Notes under the pieces: generated by a model
Told to the model about the DNA's origin: nothing
Database searches by the model: none
The model's input: only the letters and a program-made list of their open reading frames with translations
Program-made: the position numbers and the translations under genes
NCBI RefSeq assembly: GCF_000010805.1
Contig: NC_012522.1
Coordinates: forward strand, 2,418,001-2,482,000
Direction of reading: 5' to 3'
Source: Rhodococcus opacus B4
GTDB taxonomy: Bacteria; Actinomycetota; Actinomycetes; Mycobacteriales; Mycobacteriaceae
Length of the DNA: 64,000 bases
Part shown: one piece after another, positions 34,776 to 46,036 of the stretch
How the letters are laid out: each line of letters starts with the position of its first letter
Numbering within the stretch: position 1 is the first letter of the stretch

Positions 34776-36299
34776 TCAGTGTTCGCCGTGGCCGCTGTCC
34801 ACGGCGATCGACTCGCCGGAGACGTCCACGTACTGCCGGGTCCGGTCGCCGACGACGGCGTAGACGGCTGCCGCAAGGCCTGCTCCGATGAACCACGAGA
34901 AGGGGGCGACGAGATGGAAGGCGGGGACGATCGCAAACAGGGTGCTGACCACCGCGGCGGGGACGAGGGCGTACACCGCCCGAAGGTTGAATCCCTTGCG
35001 GTAGTAGTAGGTTCCGTTCGGGCTGTCCGAGTAGAGGGCGGGAACGTCGACCTTGGTGCGGCGGATGAACCAGTAGTCGACGAAGATGATGCCGAACAGG
35101 GGTCCGAGGACGGCGCCGAGGCCTCCGAGGAAGTAGTTGATCACCACCGGGCTGTCGTAGAGATTCCAGGGCAGCAGGACCACGCCGATGCAGGCGCTGA
35201 TGATGCCGGCCTTGCGGAAGCTGATCTTCTCGGGGGCGAGGTTCGACAGTACGTAGGACGGTGCGACGAAATTCGCCATGACGTTGACGGCCATCGTGAC
35301 GATGACGAGGGCGAGGCAGGCCAGCGACAGGAACAGGGTGTGCGGGATCGCGGCGACGATGTCGGTGGGGCTGTCGATGATCGTCCCGTCGATCCGGAAC
35401 TGGGCGCCGCACAGGATGAACGCGATGACGGCGAACGCGAGGACGTTGACGAACAGGCCCCAGAAGTTGCCGCGCACGACGGCGGTCTTCGACGGGGAGC
35501 GCCGCGAGAAGTCGCAGAAGTTGAGGATCAGGGTGCCGTAGATCGACATCCACAGGGCTGCGCCTGCGAACACCTGCCGCCACATCTCCCCGCCCGACGC
35601 GGGCTGGTCGGACGTCCAGGCGACGGAGAAGTCGGTACGGAACAGCATCCACAACGCCAGGGAGCCGACGGTGACCAGGATCAGCGGGCCGGCCAGGCTT
35701 TCGAATTTGCGCACGGCCTCCATCCCGTAGACGAGGACGACGATCTGGATCGCCCAGATCCCGATGAAGCAGATCCATCCGAGGCTGGACAGTCCGAGAA
35801 TCGAGTTCTGGTCGAAGCGGTCGAGGGACGGCGCGACGGCGACGAGGAAGATCCGGAAGACGATCGACGCGAGGTAGGTCTGGATACCGAACCAGACGAT
35901 CGCGATAATCGCGCGGACGACCGCGGGGATCTGGGCGCCACGGATGCCGAAGCTGATCCGGCTCATCACGGGAAAGGGCACGCCCGTCTTCTGCCCCATG
36001 AATCCGGCGTAGGTCATGGCGACGCAGACGATGACCGCGCCGATCATGAGCGACAGGATCATGTGGCCGCCGCCGAGACCGAGCGCGAACAGGCCGATGG
36101 CGAACGAGTAGTTGGCGATATTGTGGACGTCGTTGGTCCAGAGCGTGAAGATGCTGTAGGAACCCCAGCGACGGCCTGCGGCCTTCGTCGGTGCCAGGTC
36201 CGCGTTGTAGAGTTTCGGACTCGTCGTCGTGTGACGGCCGGCGGCGGCAGTGTGGTCGACGGTGGTGGTGTGCCGCGAGACTGTGTCGTCTATGAGCAT
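34776..36299 (-). CDS. NCS1-family nucleobase/allantoin:cation symporter
   Basis: A 507-residue, 12-helix NCS1 transporter. It shows LYNADLAPTKAAGRRWGSYS followed by IFTLWTNDVHNIANYSFAIG (helix 1 substrate/Na motif), GVPFPVMSRISFGIRGAQIP (helix 3), and late VDYWFIRRTKVDVPALYSD. Together with the allantoinase, allantoicase and racemase genes it is best read as an allantoin permease; uracil, cytosine or hydantoin transporters share the family. ATG 36299 has AAGGACAGG upstream. A perfect 15-bp palindrome lies 31-45 nt before the start. Confidence 0.85.
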   Translation of the reverse strand: MLIDDTVSRHTTTVDHTAAAGRHTTTSPKLYNADLAPTKAAGRRWGSYSIFTLWTNDVHNIANYSFAIGLFALGLGGGHMILSLMIGAVIVCVAMTYAGFMGQKTGVPFPVMSRISFGIRGAQIPAVVRAIIAIVWFGIQTYLASIVFRIFLVAVAPSLDRFDQNSILGLSSLGWICFIGIWAIQIVVLVYGMEAVRKFESLAGPLILVTVGSLALWMLFRTDFSVAWTSDQPASGGEMWRQVFAGAALWMSIYGTLILNFCDFSRRSPSKTAVVRGNFWGLFVNVLAFAVIAFILCGAQFRIDGTIIDSPTDIVAAIPHTLFLSLACLALVIVTMAVNVMANFVAPSYVLSNLAPEKISFRKAGIISACIGVVLLPWNLYDSPVVINYFLGGLGAVLGPLFGIIFVDYWFIRRTKVDVPALYSDSPNGTYYYRKGFNLRAVYALVPAAVVSTLFAIVPAFHLVAPFSWFIGAGLAAAVYAVVGDRTRQYVDVSGESIAVDSGHGEH

Positions 36300-36329
36300 G
36301 TGCCTGTCCTTGCGTGGCGGCGAACTAAC

Positions 36330-36344
36330 TTCCGTATCACGGAA
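36330..36344. promoter_or_regulatory. Perfect IclR-type operator upstream of the NCS1 gene
   Basis: TTCCGT-ATC-ACGGAA, a perfect 6-3-6 palindrome. Three similar boxes precede glcB, dctA and the IclR gene itself, defining a small regulon. Confidence 0.65.
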
Positions 36345-36447
36345 AGCTTGTTCCATTGGTCCCTCCAAGTGTGAGCCAGGCAACAGTGGGCGGTCAATGA
36401 TTTCCGCAGGATATATCTTGGTGGCGCACCCCTTTACACACGCCAAA

Positions 36448-36490
36448 CCCGCTGCCGCACTGGAGCTTTCGTAGCCTGTGCGACAGCGGG
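36448..36490. terminator. Hairpin downstream of the allantoinase gene
   Basis: CCCGCTGCCGCAC pairs with GTGCGACAGCGGG (one central mismatch) across a 17-nt loop, 16 bp after the allantoinase stop. It separates the dctA-to-allB transcript from the NCS1 promoter. Nothing else is seen in this 207-bp gap. Confidence 0.6.
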
Positions 36491-36506
36491 CAGGGTCGAG
36501 ACCGGG

Positions 36507-37842
36507 TCAGGCCAGCCCGCGTCTGAGGAGCCGTCCGCGAGGCGCCTCGTCGAGGTCGATCCGTTTTCCGGCCAGCCAGGTACTGCGCACGACGCCGGCG
36601 AGAGCACGCCGGTCGTAGGCCGAGACGGGATTCTTGTGCTGCAGCTCGGCCACGTCGACGACGAAGGCCTCCTCGGGCGCGAACACGGCGAAGTCCGCCG
36701 CGTACCCCAGCGCAATGTGCCCCTTCGTGTTGAGCCCGACCTGTTCGGCGGGGTTCTCCGCCATCCACCGGACCACGTCGTTCAGGCTGTGTCCACGCCG
36801 TTTGGCCTCCGACCACACCGCGGACAGCGACACCTGCAGCGACGCGATGCCGCCCCACGCGACCCCGAAGTCGCCGATGTCGAACCGCTTGAGGTCGACC
36901 GTGCACGGGGAGTGGTCGGTGACGACGCAGTCGATCACGCCGTCCGCGAGGCCCCGCCACAGCAGTTCGCGGTTCCCGGCCTCACGGATCGGCGGGCAAC
37001 ACTTGAATTGCGTTGCTCCCGAGGGTATTTCTTCCGAGACGAACGACAGGTAGTGCGGGCACGTCTCCACCGTGAGCTTCACACCGTCCTTGCGGGCCGA
37101 CGCGATCATCGGCAGCGCGTCGGAGCTCGACAGGTGCAGGATGTGCACCCGGCACCCGGTCCACCGGGCCAGCTCGATGACCTCGGCGATGGCGAGATTC
37201 TCGGCGCCCCGTGGCCGCGAGTCGAGGAAGTCGGAATAGTTCTCGCCGCCCGGTGACGTCGCGCGGTCGATGGCGTGGGCGTCCTCCGCGTGCACGATCA
37301 TCATCGCGCCGAAACTGGCGATCTCCTTCAGCGCCAGTTCGAGCTCCGCCGGATCCAACGGCGGAAACTCGTCGACGCCGGAGTGCAACAGGAAGCATTT
37401 GAACCCGAATACGCCCGCGTCGTGCAGGGCCCGCAGGTCCGGGACGTTGCCCGGCACAGCGCCGCCCCAGAACCCGACGTCGACGTACGCCTGATCGGAC
37501 GCGACCCGGCGTTTGACGTCCAGCGCCGCGGCGTCGACGGTCGGCGGGATGCTGTTGAGCGGCATGTCGACGATCGTGGTCACGCCGCCGGCCGCGGCCG
37601 CGCGGGTCGCGCTCGCAAACCCCTCCCACTCGGTGCGGCCCGGCTCGTTGACGTGCACGTGGGTGTCGACGAGACCGGGGATCAGCACCTCGTCGTCGCC
37701 CAGTTCGACGACGACCTCGGCGTCGAGTTGGGCGCCGAACGGTTCGATGACGACGATCCGGCCGTCCCGAACACCCACACAGCGAGCGACCTCCCCCGCC
37801 GCGGTGATCACCCGCGGCGCACGGAACAGCAGGTCGAGTGGG

Positions 37843-37856
<14 letters not shown>
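36507..37856 (-). CDS. allB: Allantoinase
   Basis: A 449-residue cyclic amidohydrolase that opens allantoin to allantoate. Metal ligands are visible: HVHVNEPG (about residue 65), the carbamylated-lysine position in [26 protein letters not shown] and the aspartate in VTDHSPC. These place it in the dihydroorotase/allantoinase family, and the neighbouring allantoicase settles the substrate. ATG 37856 has CAGG 7 nt upstream; the second ATG (37850) is an alternative. The start overlaps the malic enzyme stop by 14 bp, indicating coupling. Confidence 0.93.
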
Positions 37857-39240
<1,384 letters not shown>

Positions 39241-39290
39241 TACGTCTTTCCTCGGGTTCGTCAGGTAGGGGGTGAGCGTGCGGTACTCGG

Positions 39291-40346
39291 CTATCGGGGC
39301 GCCTGGTCGGCGACGAGCACCTGATGGGTCTGCGGAAGGGCGTCCCACCAGGTGCGTCGCGTGTCCGCCAGTGCCGTCTCGTCGAGATCGCCGAACAGCC
39401 GCAGCCGGGACAGGCCGCCGTCGGGGTAGACGTCGAGCCGCAGGTGGGTGGCCGCGGCGGCGCCGTCCAGGACAAACCGGTGCCGGGTGTCGGGTTGCAC
39501 GGCCGTGCGCGACAGCAGTTCCGTCCACGCGCCCTCGTCGGCGATGTCGGCGGTGCGCGCGTCGGCGGTGCTCAGCCGCACCCAGCCGGGCGCGTTCCCC
39601 ACGTAGTAGCTGGTGTCGATCTCGACGTGCCGGGGGACGCCGGCTGCGGCGAGCGAGAACACGGCGAAGTCGTTGCCGCCACCGCGGCGCCGGGAGTTCT
39701 CCCAGCCCTCCCCCATGTTGCGGGCCCGTCCGGGCAGGATGATGTTCGCGGGCGACGCGTAGAACGCGTCGGAGCAGCCGACGAGGCGTCCGCCGTTCTC
39801 CGCGGCCAGCAGGTCCACGGTCCCGTCCAGGAATCGGGGGTCGGGTACGACCTCACCGTGTACGCGCAGACGCGCGACGCCGCCGTCGGGGTAGATCGAC
39901 AGCCGTACGTGTGTCCACCGGTGCCGGTCGGCGACCGTGTAGGTGTTCTCCTTGTGTCCCTCGGCCGGCGACTTCTCGACGATGGTCTGCCAATCCGCCT
40001 TCATGACCTCTTCGATGGACGGGTAGCCCTCGATCGACGCTGCCTCGACGGAAATGAAGGGCGGGTAGTTGCCCTTGAAGTGCGCGGTGTCCACGACGAT
40101 CCCGTGGATGACGCCGGCCGCGCCGAGACGGACGATCGCGTAGTCGTGGCCGTCGTCGCGGCGGCGGCGGGTCTCCCAGCCGTCGTAGACCTTGCCCTTG
40201 TGCCCGAAGTCCGCGGGGTCGAAGAACGGGGCCTCCGCCTTGATGAGATTCTCCCGCTGGGCGAACAGTTCGTCGTTGGCAGCGGACACGCTCCCGCCGA
40301 GGGCTCGGGAGGCGAGGTCGGGCAGGGCAGTGAAATCAGAAGTCAT
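39291..40346 (-). CDS. Allantoicase
   Basis: A 351-residue allantoicase (allantoate to ureidoglycolate + urea) with the family's internal duplication. The first half has YDGWETRRRRDDGHDYAIVR and HFKGNYPPFISVE; the second half has GEGWENSRRRGGGNDFAVFS and YYVGNAPGWVRLS. Each half ends in a jelly-roll strand (HVRLSIYPDGGVARLRVHGE, HLRLDVYPDGGLSRLRLFGD). ATG 40346 forms an ATGA overlap with the glycerate kinase remnant. No ureidoglycolate lyase gene of the classical type is seen nearby, so that step is encoded elsewhere or by an unrecognised member of this operon. Confidence 0.95.
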   Translation of the reverse strand: MTSDFTALPDLASRALGGSVSAANDELFAQRENLIKAEAPFFDPADFGHKGKVYDGWETRRRRDDGHDYAIVRLGAAGVIHGIVVDTAHFKGNYPPFISVEAASIEGYPSIEEVMKADWQTIVEKSPAEGHKENTYTVADRHRWTHVRLSIYPDGGVARLRVHGEVVPDPRFLDGTVDLLAAENGGRLVGCSDAFYASPANIILPGRARNMGEGWENSRRRGGGNDFAVFSLAAAGVPRHVEIDTSYYVGNAPGWVRLSTADARTADIADEGAWTELLSRTAVQPDTRHRFVLDGAAAATHLRLDVYPDGGLSRLRLFGDLDETALADTRRTWWDALPQTHQVLVADQAPR

Positions 40347-41223
40347 GATTCTCCTCGTGTGCTGAGTGTGGTGAGTTCGTCGGACGATGCGGCGATGGTG
40401 CAGCCGATCCGGCGCAGTAGCTCCGCCGCATGTCGGATCGATCGATGGAGGTCCGGTTCCAGATCCGCGAGCGCGTAGGCCGCGGAGATTCCGGCGCTGT
40501 GCAATCGGATGTCCCTGAGCAGGTTTCGGCCGCACACGGCGAGGACGGGGATGCCGGCCCTGCGTGCGTCGGCCGCGACCCCGATCGGGGCCTTGCCGTG
40601 CAGGCTCTGCGCGTCCAGCGACCCTTTGCCGGTGACGACGAGGTCGGCGGCGGCCAGGCGCCCGCGGAAGTCGACGAGGCCGAGGACCGTGTCGATCCCG
40701 GGCCGGATGTCCGCCCCCAGAACCGAGATCGCGCCGAACGCCGCCCCGCCCGCGGCGCCGGCCCCCGCGACCCGGCTGTCGTCGCGGCCCGTCGCGGCGC
40801 GCACGACCTGCGCCCAGCGGGTCATCGCGTCTTCGAGTACGACCAATTGCTCTGCGGCCGCGCCTTTCTGTCCCGCGTACACGGAGGTGGCGCCGCTCGG
40901 GCCGAGAAGCGGGTTGTCGACGTCGCAGGCGAGCCGGAAGTGCGCCGCCCGCGCCGCCGGGTGCAGGTCGGTGAGGTCGACCCGGGCGGCGTGGCGCAGC
41001 GCCGCCCCGCCCGGTGCGACGTCGTTGCCGTCGGCGTCGAGAATTCGCACGCCGAGAGCCTGCAACAAGCCGGCACCGCCGTCGGTTGACGCGCTGCCCC
41101 CGGAACCCGATCGATCACCCAGGACGGATCACCGGCGAGCAGCCCGTCGGCGAGCGCGTCCGCGACTTCCGCCGCGGTGAGGGATCCCTTGAACTTGTCG
41201 GGTGCGACCAGTACACGTGCCAC
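40343..41223 (-). pseudogene. glxK: Glycerate kinase, internally deleted and frameshifted
   Basis: The first 39 codons from ATG 41223 read as a normal glycerate kinase N-terminus (ARVLVAPDKFKGSLTAAEVA). At about 41099-41104 the frame breaks. The matching C-terminal part continues in another frame as GGSASTDGGAGLLQALGVRI and runs to the stop at 40343 with good family sequence (CDVDNPLLGPSGATSVYAGQ, ADLVVTGKGSLDAQSLHGKA). About 250 bp, including the ADGGDGT substrate loop found in intact enzymes, is missing. The C-terminal piece could be translated from an internal TTG or GTG but would lack the catalytic front. GlxK normally phosphorylates glycerate from the gcl-glxR route. An assembly or sequencing fault at this point must be excluded. 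Confidence 0.8.
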
Positions 41224-41231
41224 GGTGTCCC

Positions 41232-43037
<1,806 letters not shown>

Positions 43038-43073
43038 ATCACTTCTCCATCGAGGATTACGAGTTGAAACGGG

Positions 43074-43958
43074 TCACTGGGAGGGGCGGCCGGACAGCCG
43101 CTCCACACCGCGCAGCAGTCCCGAATGGTCCAGGCCGCCATCACCGTTCGCACGGGCGGAGGCCATCAGCTGGGCGACGACCGCGCCGAGCGGGGTCACG
43201 ACACCGGCCTCACGGGCGGCGCTGGTCACGATGCCGAGGTCCTTGTGGTGCAGATCGATGCGGAATCCGGGTTCGAACGACCGGTCCAGCATCTTCTGCG
43301 CCTTCTGGTTGAGGACGGCCGATCCGGCCAGTCCGCCGCCGAGCACCTCCACGGCGGCCGCGGTGTCGACGCCGTAGGCCTCGAGGAAGATGATCGCCTC
43401 GGCGAGGAGTTGGATGTTGCCGGCGACGATCAACTGGTTCGCGGCCTTCACCGTCTGCCCGGAGCCGTTCGGGCCCACGTGGACGACGGTCTTCCCGACG
43501 ACGTCGAGGATCGGCTTCGCCGCGGCGAAGTCCTCGTCGGTGCCGCCGACCATGATCGACAGGGCCGCGTTCTTCGCGCCTGCCTCGCCGCCCGAGACCG
43601 GGGCGTCGATCAGCCGGAAGCCACGCTCGGACGCCTGCGCGGCGAGTGCGGTGGTCACGTCGGGCCGGATGCTGGAGAAGTCGATGATCAGGGCGCCGGC
43701 CGGGGCGTGCGCGAACACACCGTCGTCACCGGCGAGTACGGCCTGGACGTCCGGCGAGTCGGGGACCATCACGGCCACGACGTCGGCGCCGGCGACGGCC
43801 TTGGCGATGGAGTCGGCCGCGGTGCCGCCGGCCTCGACGAGTGCCGCGGTGCGCTCGGGCGAGCGGTTGTATCCGACCACCTGGTGGCCGGCCTTGGTGA
43901 GATGAACGGCCATGGGGCTGCCCATGATTCCGAGTCCGATGAATGCGATAGTGCTCAC
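43074..43958 (-). CDS. glxR: Tartronate semialdehyde reductase
   Basis: A 294-residue beta-hydroxyacid dehydrogenase that reduces tartronate semialdehyde to glycerate. It shows the Rossmann start AFIGLGIMGSPMAVHLTKAG, the substrate-binding DAPVSGGEAGAKNAALSIM, the catalytic lysine in GQTVKAANQLIVAGNIQL, and FRIDLHHKDLGIVTSAARE. GTG 43958 is the start. Placement between gcl and hyi settles the substrate among the family (3-hydroxyisobutyrate dehydrogenase is the alternative by sequence alone). Confidence 0.92.
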   Translation of the reverse strand: MSTIAFIGLGIMGSPMAVHLTKAGHQVVGYNRSPERTAALVEAGGTAADSIAKAVAGADVVAVMVPDSPDVQAVLAGDDGVFAHAPAGALIIDFSSIRPDVTTALAAQASERGFRLIDAPVSGGEAGAKNAALSIMVGGTDEDFAAAKPILDVVGKTVVHVGPNGSGQTVKAANQLIVAGNIQLLAEAIIFLEAYGVDTAAAVEVLGGGLAGSAVLNQKAQKMLDRSFEPGFRIDLHHKDLGIVTSAAREAGVVTPLGAVVAQLMASARANGDGGLDHSGLLRGVERLSGRPSQ

Positions 43959-43993
43959 GAGTGTCCTCGATTCCGTCGAAGTGGTGGTGGGTG

Positions 43994-44815
43994 TCAGCGG
44001 CCGGCGCGGGTCGCGCGCTGCTCGCGGGGCAGCCAGTCGAACGTGTCCGGCCGCGTCGCCTTGTACTCGAGTCCGACGTAGCCGCGGTAACCGTGCCCGG
44101 CGAGCCGCTTCAGGTAGCCGTCGATGTCGAGGGTTCCGGTGCCGGGTTCGCCGCGTCCCGGCGCGTCCGCGATCTGCACGTGCCCGATCCGGTCGGCGTA
44201 GGTGTCGATCGCCGCGCCGACGTCGTCGCCGTTGACCTCGAGGTGGTAGAGGTCTGCGAGGAGCCGGAGCGAATCGACACCGTGCTCGGCCTTCACCCGG
44301 TCGATCACGGCGATCGCCTCGGCCGCGGTCTTCAGCGGGTACGCCGGTGTGCCGCTGACCGGTTCGACGAGCACGACCGCACCGATGCGATCGGCCGCCT
44401 TGCCCGCCTGGGCGAGGTTCTCGGTGGCTGTGGCGTCCTGGATCTTCGGATCCGCGCCGTCGATACGATTACCATACAGGGCGTTGAAAGCTTTGGTGCC
44501 CAGCCGTTCCCCGATTCCGACGGTGATGTCGATGTTGTCACGGAACGCCGACACCTGCGCCGGGTCGGACAGCAGTCCGCGATCCCCCGCCGGCATGTTG
44601 CCCGCCGCGAAGTTCAGTCCGGTGAGCTGTACTCCGGCGTTATCGATCGCGGCCACGAATGCGTCGACGTCGCCGTCCGTCGGTACGGCGGTGTCGAACG
44701 GCCACCAGAATTCGACGGCGTCGAATCCGGCGTCCCGGGCGGCCTGCGGACGCTGCAGGAGCGGCACGTCGGTGAGCAGGATCGAGCAGTTCAGGGTGTA
44801 GGCAAAGGTGTCCAT
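43994..44815 (-). CDS. hyi: Hydroxypyruvate isomerase
   Basis: A 273-residue TIM-barrel isomerase (xylose-isomerase-like fold) that interconverts hydroxypyruvate and tartronate semialdehyde. AYTLNCSILLTDVPLLQRP, FDAVEFWWPFDTAVPTDGD, VLVEPVSGTPAYPLKTAAEA with the metal glutamate, LLADLYHLEVNGDD, IGHVQIADAPGRGEPGTG and YVGLEYKATRPDTFDWLP are typical. Length is normal. It is expressed with glxR (35 bp apart) and gcl. Confidence 0.93.
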   Translation of the reverse strand: MDTFAYTLNCSILLTDVPLLQRPQAARDAGFDAVEFWWPFDTAVPTDGDVDAFVAAIDNAGVQLTGLNFAAGNMPAGDRGLLSDPAQVSAFRDNIDITVGIGERLGTKAFNALYGNRIDGADPKIQDATATENLAQAGKAADRIGAVVLVEPVSGTPAYPLKTAAEAIAVIDRVKAEHGVDSLRLLADLYHLEVNGDDVGAAIDTYADRIGHVQIADAPGRGEPGTGTLDIDGYLKRLAGHGYRGYVGLEYKATRPDTFDWLPREQRATRAGR

Positions 44816-44841
44816 CGGCTGTTCTTTCGCTCTCGGGGTGT

Positions 44842-45249
44842 TCAGGAGACGGTGGTGCTGTCGGGCTCGGGCAGGCCGCGGTAGCGTCGCCAGCCGCCGT
44901 GATCGGTGATCTCGGTGAGCTCACCGGCCCTGCTCTCGAGAAGGCCCGGACGCAGCCCCACCGCGAGAACCGAACGGCCGTCCGACAGTTCGATCACGGT
45001 GAGCTCGAGCTCCTCGGGCTCCTCGGGGAGGAAGTCGGTGCGGATGTCGCCGATCGGGACGTCGTAGAGTTCGCCCTCGATCGAGGCTCCACCGCTCTCC
45101 GCCAGGAGGAGGGCCGGGAATTCGTCGCGCACGGAGAAGAATCGGTAGTTCGGCGCGGTCCGGACCGTACCGAGGAAGGTGTGTGCGGATACGTTGTGAT
45201 GGAGGTTTCCGCCTCGCATCGCTCCACCGTTGCAGAACAGTTCGGCCAT
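44842..45249 (-). CDS. Allophanate-hydrolase C-terminal-like protein (gamma-glutamylcyclotransferase fold)
   Basis: A 135-residue stand-alone domain: AELFCNGGAMRGGNLHHNVS, TAPNYRFFSVRDEFPALLLA, GASIEGELYDVPIGDIRTDF and VIELSDGRSVLAVGLRPGLL match the C-terminal domain of allophanate hydrolase (AtzF). That domain has a gamma-glutamylcyclotransferase-like fold and converts N-carboxycarbamate-type intermediates. Without the amidase half it may act on a ureido compound released by allantoin breakdown, for example at the ureidoglycolate or carbamate stage; this is inference. It is packed between the phosphorylase (4 bp) and hyi (26 bp). Confidence 0.65.
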   Translation of the reverse strand: MAELFCNGGAMRGGNLHHNVSAHTFLGTVRTAPNYRFFSVRDEFPALLLAESGGASIEGELYDVPIGDIRTDFLPEEPEELELTVIELSDGRSVLAVGLRPGLLESRAGELTEITDHGGWRRYRGLPEPDSTTVS

Positions 45250-45253
45250 CTTG

Positions 45254-46036
45254 TCAGCTCCTTCTTCCGTGGGCAGTCGCCGCCGTTTCGGGCGTGTCTG
45301 CCAATTCGATCGCGACCTGAAGCAGCGCTTCGCGTAGTCGCTTGGTGTTTGCGTCGAGTCCTTCGCGCACCAGGTCCTGGGTGACCGGCCACGGAGTGTC
45401 GCTGATGACGTCGTGATCGGTGACCAGGGCGATGCAGGTGTAGGACATGCCGAGTTCCCGCGCCAGCGCAGCTTCGGGATACGGGGTCATGCTGATCAGG
45501 TCCCAGCCCTGGGCCGCGTACCAGCGGGATTCGGCGCGGGTCGAGAACCGCGGTCCTCGGATCGCGACCATCACGCCACCGTCGTTGACCACCCAGCCGC
45601 TTCTGCGGAGCGTCGAGACCACCGCCCGGCGGCCGTGGGCGCAGAACGGGTCCGCGAACGAGATGTGGACGTCGTCGTCGTGGAACGTGTCGTCGGTGCG
45701 GCCCGTGCGGTCGACCAGCTGGTCGGGCACGACGACCGAGCCGACACCGATCGCCGGTCGCAGCGAGCCGGACGGGGTGGGAGCGAGAATCGTCCGCACG
45801 CCCAGGCTGTGCAGCGCCCAGATGTTCGCGCGGGCGTTGATCCGGTGGGGGGGGATGTTGCGGTGCCGCCCGGTGCGGGTCAGGTAGGCGAGCCGGCGGC
45901 CCCCGGACGACCCGAGGACGATGCTGTCCGACGTCGGCCCGTACGGGGTGTCGATGTCGACCTGCTCGGCGTCGTCGAGGAGTCCGTGGTAACCCCAGGT
46001 GCCGAGCAACCCCACGGTGGGCTGGGTGTCAGGCAT
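45254..46036 (-). CDS. MTAP/purine nucleoside phosphorylase family protein
   Basis: A 260-residue phosphorylase of the methylthioadenosine phosphorylase/PNP-II family. It shows VGLLGTWGYHGLLDDAEQVD at the start, phosphate and sugar-site segments RTGRHRNIPPHRINARANIW and IRGPRFSTRAESRWYAAQGW, the MTPYPEAALARELGMSYTCI stretch with the conserved methionine-x-x-x-P-E-A, and the base-binding aspartate in ALVTDHDVI. It probably releases a free purine base for conversion to urate and allantoin, or recycles methylthioadenosine. It overlaps dctA by 8 bp, tying it to the glyoxylate operon. Confidence 0.8.
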   Translation of the reverse strand: MPDTQPTVGLLGTWGYHGLLDDAEQVDIDTPYGPTSDSIVLGSSGGRRLAYLTRTGRHRNIPPHRINARANIWALHSLGVRTILAPTPSGSLRPAIGVGSVVVPDQLVDRTGRTDDTFHDDDVHISFADPFCAHGRRAVVSTLRRSGWVVNDGGVMVAIRGPRFSTRAESRWYAAQGWDLISMTPYPEAALARELGMSYTCIALVTDHDVISDTPWPVTQDLVREGLDANTKRLREALLQVAIELADTPETAATAHGRRS

